Assembly: GCA_023475455.1 (NCBI GenBank)
Contig: JAMCVR010000145.1
Coordinates: forward strand, 12,493-20,101
Length of the DNA: 7,609 nucleotides
Direction: 5' to 3'
From: Thermoplasmatota archaeon
GTDB lineage: Bacteria; Pseudomonadota; Gammaproteobacteria; Burkholderiales; Thiobacillaceae
Position 1 is the first letter of the stretch; each line of letters starts with the position of its first letter. This document shows positions 1 to 7,609 of this stretch, piece by piece. The translations under genes were made by a program, and so were the position numbers. The notes under the pieces are model-generated. The model made no database searches. It was not told where the DNA came from and worked only from the letters and a program-made list of their open reading frames with translations.

Positions 1-591
1 CTTGGCGAGATTGCCATCGAGGCGGCTGTCTTCGCCTGCCGCGACGCGCTTTCTGACTGCCGTCGACGCTTCCTGGATGAGATTGAGTGTCCGCTCTTCC
101 ATTTGGATACGCAGCTGCAGGCTGAGCACCTGCACGAAGCGCTGCTCCACCTCTGCGCGCAGTTGGCGCCGGGTTTCCGCGATTGCCTCTTGCGTCGCGG
201 CAAGAGACTGCTCCGCTGCATTGCGGCGTTTGCCCTGTTGTCCGGCTATTTCGAAAGTCTGCGCCAGCCCGACCGTCCACTCGCGGTTGCTTCGGGCGGG
301 GTCGGCCGTTTGAGGAACAGTGCGCTTGCGCCACTCCGTAGCGAGCTGTGGGTTGTTCCACAGCGGCGCACGGGCGTCGGTGAGCTCGCCCTCTGCCGCA
401 GCAAGATTCGCCCGGGCAGCGCGCAGTGCCGGATTGGCCAGTTCAGCCTGCTCCCAGGCCTGCTCCAACGTGAGCGGAGCCGACAAGGCTGAAAGTGGAT
501 ACAGGGATGCAAACAAAAATGGCACGCCGATAAGGCGGTGCACCAGCCGCAACCTGCTCCGCAGGTTGCGGCAAATAGTGACGAATTGCAC
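1..591 (-). CDS. czcC: CzcC-like outer-membrane efflux factor (TolC family), N-terminal part, runs off the window
   Basis: This is the N-terminal 197 codons of a TolC-family outer-membrane channel, the outer component of a tripartite RND metal exporter; the frame is still open at base 1. The start is GTG at 591, six bases after AGAAGGA (598-604), and an in-frame stop lies further upstream. Residues 1-38 look like a long signal peptide (basic N-terminus, hydrophobic core around 20-31, likely cleavage after SALSA). Mature residues begin PLTLEQAWEQAELANPALRA, the usual OEP-domain opening. Helical, Glu/Arg/Ala-rich coiled-coil sequence follows, and GEDSRLDGNLAK near the window edge resembles the CzcC/CnrC/NccC subgroup. 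It follows the CzcI-like gene by 84 bases, as in czcICBA operons. A copper-type (CusC) channel is less likely given the neighbours. The family is well supported; the metal is inferred. Confidence 0.87.
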   Translation of the reverse strand, partial: MQFVTICRNLRSRLRLVHRLIGVPFLFASLYPLSALSAPLTLEQAWEQAELANPALRAARANLAAAEGELTDARAPLWNNPQLATEWRKRTVPQTADPARSNREWTVGLAQTFEIAGQQGKRRNAAEQSLAATQEAIAETRRQLRAEVEQRFVQVLSLQLRIQMEERTLNLIQEASTAVRKRVAAGEDSRLDGNLAK

Positions 592-597
592 GATAAT

Positions 598-604
598 TCC
601 TTCT
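598..604 (-). promoter_or_regulatory. Ribosome-binding site of the czcC-like gene
   Basis: On the minus strand AGAAGGA ends six bases before the GTG at 591. This fixes a non-ATG start for a gene that would otherwise be missed. Confidence 0.6.
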
Positions 605-675
605 GATGCGTGTACGGCAGCTCGCTTGAGACGAGCGCGCACTCAAGACAAATTCACAACACGATTTGGTCAGGT

Positions 676-1026
676 TCAGGAGAAGAGTCGCGGTGGCCGG
701 TAGCGGCCTTCGGGAAAAGCGGGAGGAACGACGGATCGCTTACAGACGAAGTAAGCGCCGGTGGCCTCCGTCAGGAGGGTCGGATGCAGGGAAAAGAATC
801 CGACGAAATGGTCCACGGCGTGGCACCAATGGTTGCACGCAACTCCCTTGACGCCGGTTTTTCCCTCGCCGGGCTGCGCAGCGATCGCGGCATCGTCAGC
901 CTGGGCCGTTTGCGGCGCTTCCAGGAACACGTAGGCCAGGGCCTCGCGGTTGAACGTCCAGCCGCCCGCATTGATCACCAGGGTGACCAACAGGAGTTGA
1001 ACAATTCGTCGGAACGCGGCAGGCAT
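676..1026 (-). CDS. czcI: Small exported Cys/His protein, CzcI-like
   Basis: This encodes 116 residues. A short basic N-terminus and hydrophobic stretch (residues about 8-20, IVQLLLVTLVINA) suggest a signal peptide or anchor, placing the rest in the periplasm. The middle carries a compact possible metal-binding cluster, C64-N-H-W-C68-H69 followed by H73, then H81 and C95. The C-terminus is Pro/Arg rich (PPAFPEGRYRPPRLFS). CzcI proteins are similar in length, have an export signal and a Cys/His patch, and precede czcC; their role is thought to be regulatory or metal-binding and is not well settled. The assignment rests on position and composition more than on clear sequence identity. The ATG at 1026 has no good Shine-Dalgarno sequence, but no better start is visible. 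It lies directly downstream of the MerR-type promoter and is the first gene of the leftward operon. Confidence 0.6.
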   Translation of the reverse strand: MPAAFRRIVQLLLVTLVINAGGWTFNREALAYVFLEAPQTAQADDAAIAAQPGEGKTGVKGVACNHWCHAVDHFVGFFSLHPTLLTEATGAYFVCKRSVVPPAFPEGRYRPPRLFS

Positions 1027-1041
1027 GGTTGGTTATTTAAC

Positions 1042-1070
1042 TTGATCTTTGAGCAAGATACAAATAATTT
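1042..1070 (+). promoter_or_regulatory. Probable promoter of the MerR-type regulator
   Basis: On the plus strand TTGATC (1042-1047) and TAATTT (1065-1070) are separated by 17 bases. Transcription would begin near 1077, inside the operator, so the regulator should repress itself when bound. The -10 box overlaps the -10 box of the leftward promoter, as in compact divergent merR-type control regions. Confidence 0.5.
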
Positions 1071-1096
1071 AAACCCTGTAGCGACTTTAGGGTCAA
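1066..1096 (-). promoter_or_regulatory. MerR-type promoter for the czcI-czcC operon (19-bp spacer)
   Basis: Reading leftward, TTGACC (1096-1091) is a good -35 box and TAAATT (1071-1066) a good -10 box, separated by 19 bases rather than the usual 17. Overlong 19-20 bp spacers are the signature of promoters that MerR proteins activate by untwisting DNA. The inferred transcript starts near 1059, about 33 bases before the czcI-like ATG. The operator fills the spacer. Confidence 0.8.
1073..1093. promoter_or_regulatory. MerR-family operator (interrupted palindrome)
   Basis: A 21-bp imperfect dyad with outer arms ACCCT (1073-1077) and AGGGT (1089-1093) and inner TAG/CTT around a CGA centre. It resembles CadR/PbrR operators, which have ACCCT/AGGGT arms, and lies between the -35 and -10 boxes of the leftward promoter. 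The adjacent divergent regulator is the obvious ligand. Confidence 0.8.
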
Positions 1097-1133
1097 GCGG
1101 TTAACAATGATGACGTTGTCATGCGGGGGACAC

Positions 1134-1598
1134 ATGCGCATTGGGGAGTTGGCAAAAGCTACCGGCATCGACGTTGAAACACTGCGCTACTACGAGCGCG
1201 TCGGGCTGGTGCAGCTACCCGCCCGCCGGGCCAACGGTTACCGGGCCTATGGCCAGGATGCGGTAGAGCGGGCGAATTTTATCCGGCACTGCCGCGCGCT
1301 GGACATGGGGCTGGGAGACATCAAGCGCCTGCTCGGCTTTGCGTCGAAGCCCGACGCCGACTGCAGTGACGTGAACCACTTGCTCGATGAACATCTTGCT
1401 CGCGTACGTGCCAAGCTCAAATCGCTCAGGACGCTGGAAAAGCAACTCGCCCGGCTTCGTACCCAATGCGATGCCGACCACCGGGCGGCCGACTGCGGTA
1501 TTTTGCAGGAGCTGGTTGCGGCCGCCCATGGCGAGGCGTGCGCGTGCCATCCGTCCGACGGCAACGTCGGCTTGTCTAACCGAAAGGCGCATAAGTGA
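1134..1598 (+). CDS. cadR: CadR/PbrR-type MerR-family metal-responsive regulator
   Basis: This 154-residue cytoplasmic activator should bind the adjacent operator as a dimer. Residues 1-40 are the winged helix-turn-helix ([20 protein letters not shown], then the NGYRAY wing); a long dimerisation helix spans about 80-112. Cysteines at 77, 112 and 121 match the three-Cys thiolate site of CadR/PbrR sensors. The C112-to-C121 spacing looks closer to PbrR than to CadR as I recall those proteins. A tail CACH (C136, C138, H139) adds possible ligands. The ATG at 1134 is preferred because family members begin M-K/R-I-G-E-L-A and GGGGGA lies just before it; the ATG at 1107 would add nine unconserved residues. 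Pb, Cd and Zn are all possible inducers, so the symbol is by family only. The stop overlaps the next gene's start. Confidence 0.88.
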   Translation: MRIGELAKATGIDVETLRYYERVGLVQLPARRANGYRAYGQDAVERANFIRHCRALDMGLGDIKRLLGFASKPDADCSDVNHLLDEHLARVRAKLKSLRTLEKQLARLRTQCDADHRAADCGILQELVAAAHGEACACHPSDGNVGLSNRKAHK

Positions 1599-1936
1599 TC
1601 GCGGAGCTGGCCAAAACGACGGCGTTGTTCGTCGCCACCGCCGTCGCCGAAATCGTAGGCTGCTACCTGCCCTGGCTTTGGCTCAAGCAGGGCAAGCCCG
1701 GGTGGTTGCTATTGCCGGCGGCGGCGAGCCTTGCGCTGTTCGCCTGGCTGCTCACGCTGCACCCCAGCGCAGCCGGCCGCACCTATGCGGCCTACGGCGG
1801 GGTCTATGTTGCCGTTGCGCTGATTTGGCTGTGGCGGGTGGATGGCGTAACGCCTACGCGCTGGGATTTACTTGGCGTGGCGGTCGCCCTGGCGGGGATG
1901 GCGATCATCGTGCTGCAGCCCCCATTGCACCGCTAG
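1595..1936 (+). CDS. ynfA: YnfA family (UPF0060) small inner-membrane protein
   Basis: This is a 113-residue protein with four predicted membrane helices (about 5-25, 35-55, 63-82 and 92-108). Family hallmarks are [13 protein letters not shown] (18-30), the Pro-rich start of helix 2 ([20 protein letters not shown]), AAYGGVYV (65-72) and WRVDG (80-84). YnfA proteins belong to the small multidrug resistance superfamily, and some have been reported to export toxic compounds; the substrate here is unknown. The start is GTG at 1595, whose GTGA overlaps the regulator's stop, with AAAGG seven bases upstream, so translation is probably coupled and the two genes form one transcript. Co-expression with a metal sensor suggests a role in metal or metalloid tolerance, but that is inference. 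Confidence 0.9.
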   Translation: MIAELAKTTALFVATAVAEIVGCYLPWLWLKQGKPGWLLLPAAASLALFAWLLTLHPSAAGRTYAAYGGVYVAVALIWLWRVDGVTPTRWDLLGVAVALAGMAIIVLQPPLHR

Positions 1937-1952
1937 CGACGAGGATTTTCCT

Positions 1953-1964
1953 ATGCATTTGCAT
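1953..1964. repeat. Short palindrome ATGCA-TT-TGCAT
   Basis: A 5+5 bp perfect inverted repeat with a 2-bp spacer, just after the ynfA stop. It may be a regulatory or structural element, or chance. Confidence 0.3.
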
Positions 1965-1967
1965 GGC

Positions 1968-1998
1968 GCTATCCTTCTTTGGAAAAACTAAGGATAGC
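1968..1998. terminator. Inverted repeat between convergent genes, possible bidirectional terminator
   Basis: GCTATCCTT (1968-1976) and AAGGATAGC (1990-1998) are perfect 9-bp complements around a 13-base loop. The element sits in the 79-base gap between ynfA and the leftward SHOCT gene, where a shared terminator is expected. No run of T follows the stem on either strand, so it is not a textbook intrinsic terminator; it could instead protect the 3' ends of both transcripts. Confidence 0.45.
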
Positions 1999-2015
1999 CT
2001 GCGGGCACCAGAGCG

Positions 2016-2267
2016 CTAACCCCGCTTCAGATCGTCGCGCTTCTGCAAGAACTCCTCGCGATCGATTTCTCCCCGGGCATATCGCTCCTCCAGGACGGCC
2101 AGCGCGTCGTGCTTTCTTTCACCGTCCGTGGAGTTCGAGCGGCGACCAGCCATCAGGTACTTCACCGCCGCCAGCACCAGCAATATCGGAATCAGCCAGA
2201 AAAATGCCATGCCTAGCCACCCCAACCAATGCCAGCCCATGCCGTAGCCTTCATAATTCATCCACAT
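2016..2267 (-). CDS. SHOCT-domain small membrane protein
   Basis: This encodes 83 residues. The N-terminus is rich in Met, Trp, Gly and Tyr (MWMNYEGYGMGWHWLGW) and leads into one membrane helix (about 17-39). A basic stop-transfer patch (GRR, 41-43) and linker follow, then a SHOCT domain at about 54-81 (LAVLEERYARGEIDREEF). SHOCT is a short C-terminal helical-hairpin domain found in many small membrane proteins; its function is not established. The ATG at 2267 is six bases after the GGAG of a strong AAAGGAGAT site. The gene is last in a leftward set behind the phosphatase fusion and the DUF302 protein, with a 28-base gap to the latter. The His/Met-rich N-terminus might contact metal, but that is speculative. 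Confidence 0.85.
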   Translation of the reverse strand: MWMNYEGYGMGWHWLGWLGMAFFWLIPILLVLAAVKYLMAGRRSNSTDGERKHDALAVLEERYARGEIDREEFLQKRDDLKRG

Positions 2268-2271
2268 TCCG

Positions 2272-2280
2272 ATCTCCTTT
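2272..2280 (-). promoter_or_regulatory. Strong ribosome-binding site of the SHOCT gene
   Basis: AAAGGAGAT on the minus strand, the best Shine-Dalgarno match in the window, with its GGAG six bases before the ATG at 2267. It suggests this small last gene is translated independently and well. Confidence 0.65.
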
Positions 2281-2295
2281 GTTGAAAGCCGCTCC

Positions 2296-2691
2296 TCAGA
2301 GCGCCTGCATCACCCGCTCCAGCCGTTGCCTGACCTCGCTCGCCAACGCCGTGATCCCGTGTTTGTTCACCAGTTCCAGCACCGCGTTCGGGTCCATGAA
2401 TTCCACATGAACCGTGCCGGCTTCGTCCTGCCGCACCACTACATTGCAGGGCAGGAGCAAACCGATGGACGGTTCGCTTTCCAGGGCGCGGTGCGCCAAG
2501 GGTGGATTGCACGCGCCCAGGATCCGATAGGGCGGCATGTCCTGGCTGAGTTTTTTCTTCATTGCGCCCGCGACGTCGATATCGGCGAGTATGCCGAAGC
2601 CCTCGCCCTGGAGTGCTTGGGTCACGTGCACGATCGCCGCGTCGAGCGATCGGCCTTCCCCAGCGGCTTGTGGGCTGTTTTGCCGGATCAC
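2296..2691 (-). CDS. DUF302 domain protein
   Basis: This encodes 131 residues without a signal peptide or clear membrane helix. Residues about 15-110 match the DUF302 pattern: a first helix leading to GFGILADIDV (31-40), then YRILGACNPPLA (55-66) and IGLLLPCNVVV (76-86). C61 and C82, in the two conserved motifs, are the only cysteines. The family's biochemical function is unknown to me; members often sit near metal or sulfur-stress genes. The start is GTG at 2691, overlapping the TGA of the phosphatase gene as GTGA, so it is probably translated by re-initiation. No independent Shine-Dalgarno sequence is obvious. The N-terminal stretch before residue 15 is poorly conserved and slightly short for the family. 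Confidence 0.88.
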   Translation of the reverse strand: MIRQNSPQAAGEGRSLDAAIVHVTQALQGEGFGILADIDVAGAMKKKLSQDMPPYRILGACNPPLAHRALESEPSIGLLLPCNVVVRQDEAGTVHVEFMDPNAVLELVNKHGITALASEVRQRLERVMQAL

Positions 2692-4724
2692 CCATTGCGT
2701 ACCAGCAGCACCTTTCCGCTCCAGCGAAATTCATTTTCCGTCGGGCCGGGAGCGGGCGGGCGTCGAACCAGGCGTCGCTTGCACCCGTTCAGGGACTGTT
2801 CCAGCAATCCAAGGGGCGCGTCATATCCGTCCGCGATCAGCGGCAGGCGCAGGAACGGCAAGCGTCCGGGCTCCTGGAACGAAACGCTCCCAACCCAGAG
2901 CGGAACCCCGCCGGGATCGACCGCCGTGCCCGTGTTCCAGAGACGGAGAACGAGCTGCCGGTCAAACCTGGCTTTCCCTTTCGCCAAGCCCGTGCTCAGG
3001 GGGCGGATCAGCACCAGCGATTCATGTCTGCCGTCGTGCACTTGCGGCAGCAGCGGAAGCTCGGCAAGCAGGGGCGCCGGCGACAACCAGCGCAAGGCGG
3101 AGGTCGCGCTCAGCGGGACGGGCTCGCGCCAGCCTTGCGGGGCGAGCTTCTCGCGCACGGCGGAAAGCGCGCCGGCCCATTGCACGTTGAACGGCTGCTC
3201 CGGCTCGCCTTCGAGGTCCTGGCGATAGGCCGGCAGCAACTGCCAGCCCTCTCTCCACCAGAACGCGGTGTCCTGATGCCGCACCGTGACCTGGGGCGCG
3301 TAGCGCTGCAGATCCGCGGAATACCGAACGCTCATGTTCCATCCCCCTGCCAACACGAGCGCGAGCAGCGCGACGCGGGCCAGGCCGCGCGGCAGAGCCA
3401 AAGGATGGATGTGCCGATAATAGGCGAGGGCGAACAGCGTGACCGAAGCCAGCCCGAGGCTCAGGCCTCCGGCAACGTCCGAGAACCAGTGGGCACCCAG
3501 ATACAATCGTGACAGCGCGATCGCGCCGATGAGCAGCGCGGCCAGGGCATAGGGGAGCCAGCGGCGCGGCGGGGAAAGATTGCGGGCGACGAGCACGGCC
3601 AGAAATCCGTACGTCACCGCGCTCATGGTGACGTGGCCGCTGGGAAAGGCGTAGACGGAGAGGGGGTCGTATGGAATGGCGATCGGCCGGGGCCGCTGCA
3701 AGCTCAGCTTGAGTACCGTGGCGGCGATCTGGCCGAAGCCCACCGCCGCGGCCCAGTACGCGGCCGCATGCCAGTTCCGCCGCAACAGGAGCCAGGCCAG
3801 CACCGCCGCCGCAACCAGCGCGATGACCGCGCCGTCGCCCAGCTCCGTCACAAGCACCATGACCCGGTCGCCCCACGGCGTCCGCAGGCCCTGCATGAGC
3901 CGGTACAGACCTTGATCCGCGCGCACCAGGGGATCGCCCGTGACGACATCTTCCAGCACCCCCAGGAACAGCCAGCCGGAGGCAATGAGCAGGATTCCCA
4001 ATACCAGTAGCGCCTTCGCATCCGGCTGGGCCGGGTCGAGCACGCCGCCGATTATCCTGTTCACTCCCGGATGCCGGCTGCCCCAGGCCAGAAACCATTG
4101 GGTCATCCGTGCCGCGCGCGGGGGCAGCACCTGGAAGAGCCAGTGAATGAGCCACCCGGTGAACCAGATCATCGCCGCGACCAGTGCCAGCAGCAGTGCC
4201 AACCGCGCCGCGACCACGCCCGCCAGGGCAAGCGAGGCGCCGAAGGCCATGCCCGGAAGCAGATAGGCCGGCGCCCAGGCGAGTGCCGACAAGACGTTCA
4301 CCGCGTAGAAGGCCGCGGGCCGCATCCCGAGCATGCCGGCCACGACCGGAACAATGGGACGGACGGGACCGACGAAGCGGGCGAAGAGAATGCTCTTGCC
4401 TCCGTGGCGGCGAAAGAATTCCTCACCGTGGGACAGCCATTCCGGATGGCGATGGAACGGCCAGAAGGCGCGCAGCCGGTCGCGATAGCGATGGCCGATC
4501 CAGAAGCTGATGCCGTCGCCGACAATCGCGCCCGCCACGGCGGCAAGCAGGGTCGGCCAGAAGCCGATCGCCCCCAAGGCCACGAGCGCCCCGGCGGCGA
4601 TCATGACCACCGCCCCGGGCACGACCAGGCCCACCACCGCCAGCGATTCGGCCATGGCGACGACAAAGACCAGGACAGCCGCGACGGCCGGGTGCATCCC
4701 GATCCAGCCCACGGCGTTTTGCAA
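2688..4724 (-). CDS. Bifunctional DedA-family / PAP2 phosphatase / LssY C-terminal domain membrane protein
   Basis: This 678-residue inner-membrane fusion has three parts. Residues about 1-200 are DedA-like, with ESLAVVGLVVPG (26-37), GDGISFWIG (69-77) and the signature FARFVGPVRPIVP (114-126); DedA proteins include lipid-carrier transporters. Residues about 235-440 are a PAP2 acid phosphatase with all three motifs: K339-x6-R346-P347, P361-S-G-H364, and S405-R-x5-H412-x3-D416. Catalytic histidines H364 and H412 and nucleophile-activating D416 are present. Residues about 460-678 match the soluble LssY C-terminal domain (LLPQVHDGRHE, 558-568). Likely substrates are lipid phosphates or pyrophosphates such as undecaprenyl-PP, by family only. 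The start is taken as TTG at 4724 after GGGAG; an internal ATG nine codons in is possible but would trim the first DedA segment. It lies 115 bases downstream of the CzcA-like gene on the same strand. Confidence 0.9.
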   Translation of the reverse strand: MQNAVGWIGMHPAVAAVLVFVVAMAESLAVVGLVVPGAVVMIAAGALVALGAIGFWPTLLAAVAGAIVGDGISFWIGHRYRDRLRAFWPFHRHPEWLSHGEEFFRRHGGKSILFARFVGPVRPIVPVVAGMLGMRPAAFYAVNVLSALAWAPAYLLPGMAFGASLALAGVVAARLALLLALVAAMIWFTGWLIHWLFQVLPPRAARMTQWFLAWGSRHPGVNRIIGGVLDPAQPDAKALLVLGILLIASGWLFLGVLEDVVTGDPLVRADQGLYRLMQGLRTPWGDRVMVLVTELGDGAVIALVAAAVLAWLLLRRNWHAAAYWAAAVGFGQIAATVLKLSLQRPRPIAIPYDPLSVYAFPSGHVTMSAVTYGFLAVLVARNLSPPRRWLPYALAALLIGAIALSRLYLGAHWFSDVAGGLSLGLASVTLFALAYYRHIHPLALPRGLARVALLALVLAGGWNMSVRYSADLQRYAPQVTVRHQDTAFWWREGWQLLPAYRQDLEGEPEQPFNVQWAGALSAVREKLAPQGWREPVPLSATSALRWLSPAPLLAELPLLPQVHDGRHESLVLIRPLSTGLAKGKARFDRQLVLRLWNTGTAVDPGGVPLWVGSVSFQEPGRLPFLRLPLIADGYDAPLGLLEQSLNGCKRRLVRRPPAPGPTENEFRWSGKVLLVRNG

Positions 4725-4773
4725 GAGGCTTGTCTCCCGGCCTATCTCCTTCTCCCATGGAATTCACGGCAAT

Positions 4774-4793
4774 CCCGCACACTCCTGTGCGAG
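4774..4793. other. Intercistronic stem-loop between the czcA-like gene and the phosphatase gene
   Basis: CGCACA (4776-4781) and TGTGCG (4786-4791) form a perfect 6-bp stem with a 4-base loop, extendable with G-U pairing on the minus-strand transcript. No T-run follows, so termination is unlikely; RNA processing or partial attenuation is possible. The rest of the 115-base gap holds the palindrome CGCATATGCG (4818-4827) and AAGGAGAT about 20 bases before the TTG, but no convincing promoter. Confidence 0.4.
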
Positions 4794-4839
4794 GGCGCGA
4801 ACGGCATGCCCTCAAACCGCATATGCGATGTCCGTCCGG

Positions 4840-7049
<2,210 letters not shown>

Positions 7050-7052
<3 letters not shown>

Positions 7053-7609
7053 AAATTAATGGGCAGTTGCTTCATCGCCTCCATGTCATTGCGCATCCGC
7101 TCGGGCAGGCGGACGATGATGTCGAAGCGCCGGTCGCCCTGGAACAGCACGCCGGCTTCCCTGCCGCCCACCGCTATGGCGATCGCTTCCTGCACGTCTC
7201 CGACATTCACGCCCAGGCGCGCGGTCTTCTCGCGGTCGATATGAACGGTCAGCATCGGCAAGCCCGTGGTTTGCTCGACCTTGACGGCGGCGGCGCCGGG
7301 AACCTTCTCCAGCACTTCCGCAATCTCCCCGGCGGTGCCGTTCATCGTGTCCATGTCGTCGCCGAACACCTTGACCGCCACGTCGCTGCGCACGCCGGAA
7401 AGCAGCTCGTTGAACCGCATCTGGATCGGCTGGGTGAACTCGTAGTTGTTGCCGGGCACCTGGGCTACCGCTGCCTGCATGGCATTGACCAGCTCGGTCT
7501 TGCCGCGCTTCGGATCGGGCCATTCCGATTGCGGCTTCAGCATGACGAAGTTGTCCGCGACGTTGGGCGGCATCGGGTCGGTGGCGATCTCGGCCGTGCC
7601 GATCTTGGC
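7050..7609 (-). repeat. Repeat copy C of the czcA segment (corresponds to 5642-6201)
   Basis: This is identical by eye to 5642-6201 at a constant offset of 1408, and ends with the window exactly at the base matching 6201. It follows copy B in tandem with a 557-base period. Confidence 0.95.

Noticed and set aside
620..647. Short inverted repeats between czcI and czcC (GCTCG/CGAGC and CTTGAG/CTCAAG)
   Set aside because: The stems are 5-6 bp and mutually exclusive with no T-run; they could form in RNA, but there is not enough to call a terminator.
610..1104. Plus-strand open frames opposite the CzcI-like gene
   Set aside because: They run through the divergent promoter and operator and show no domain; the minus-strand protein has an export signal and Cys/His cluster in the expected operon position.
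1107..1133. Earlier ATG start for the MerR-type regulator
   Set aside because: The added residues MMTLSCGGH are unlike the family N-terminus, and GGGGGA precedes the ATG at 1134.
2326..3512. Overlapping plus-strand open frames of 300 and 316 codons
   Set aside because: They are antisense to DUF302 and the LssY-C domain, both supported by family motifs; the plus-strand translations show none.
3022..4155. Minus-strand open frame of 377 codons
   Set aside because: It is a +1 frame shadow within the PAP2 coding region, which carries all three catalytic motifs in the other frame.

Overview
The window reads as a heavy-metal resistance locus from a GC-rich Gram-negative bacterium. A proteobacterium, perhaps a betaproteobacterium (Burkholderiales or Rhodocyclales), is likely. 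The basis is gene content (CzcC-type outer-membrane protein, CzcA-type RND pump, CadR/PbrR-type MerR regulator, YnfA, and a DedA-PAP2-LssY fusion) together with GC-rich codon usage; the genus cannot be fixed from this sequence.

Left part (1-1998). Two arms diverge from one short regulatory region (about 1027-1133). Leftward runs a CzcI-like small exported Cys/His protein, then the N-terminal 197 codons of a TolC/CzcC-type outer-membrane factor that leaves the window at base 1. Rightward runs a CadR/PbrR-type MerR regulator whose stop overlaps the GTG start of ynfA. The region between the arms holds a MerR-style operator inside a leftward promoter with a 19-bp spacer, overlapped by a likely rightward promoter for the regulator. 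The simplest reading is that the regulator senses a soft divalent ion (Cd, Pb or Zn) and switches on the czcIC... operon.

Middle part (2016-4724). Three leftward genes are closely packed: a 678-residue DedA + PAP2 phosphatase + LssY-C membrane protein, a DUF302 protein starting in a 4-base GTGA overlap, and a small SHOCT-domain membrane protein with a strong ribosome-binding site. They converge on ynfA, with a perfect 9-bp inverted repeat between.

Right part (4840-7609). Upstream of the phosphatase on the same strand lies the C-terminal half of a CzcA-type RND transporter (558 codons, normal C-terminus). It cannot be followed upstream. From about 6519 the DNA becomes two further copies of an internal piece of the same gene: copy B 6519-7052 and copy C 7050-7609, both apparently identical to parts of 5642-6201. 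The copies join at 3-4 bp of microhomology, and both joints break the reading frame. The last base of the window is exactly the last base shared by all copies. That is where an assembly graph would branch, so an assembly or amplification artefact must be weighed against a real microhomology-mediated amplification.

Together the genes suggest metal export across both membranes (CzcA with CzcC; a CzcB adaptor would be expected but is not in the window), metal-responsive control, and a downstream envelope phosphatase module. No RNA genes, insertion sequences or CRISPR arrays were seen.
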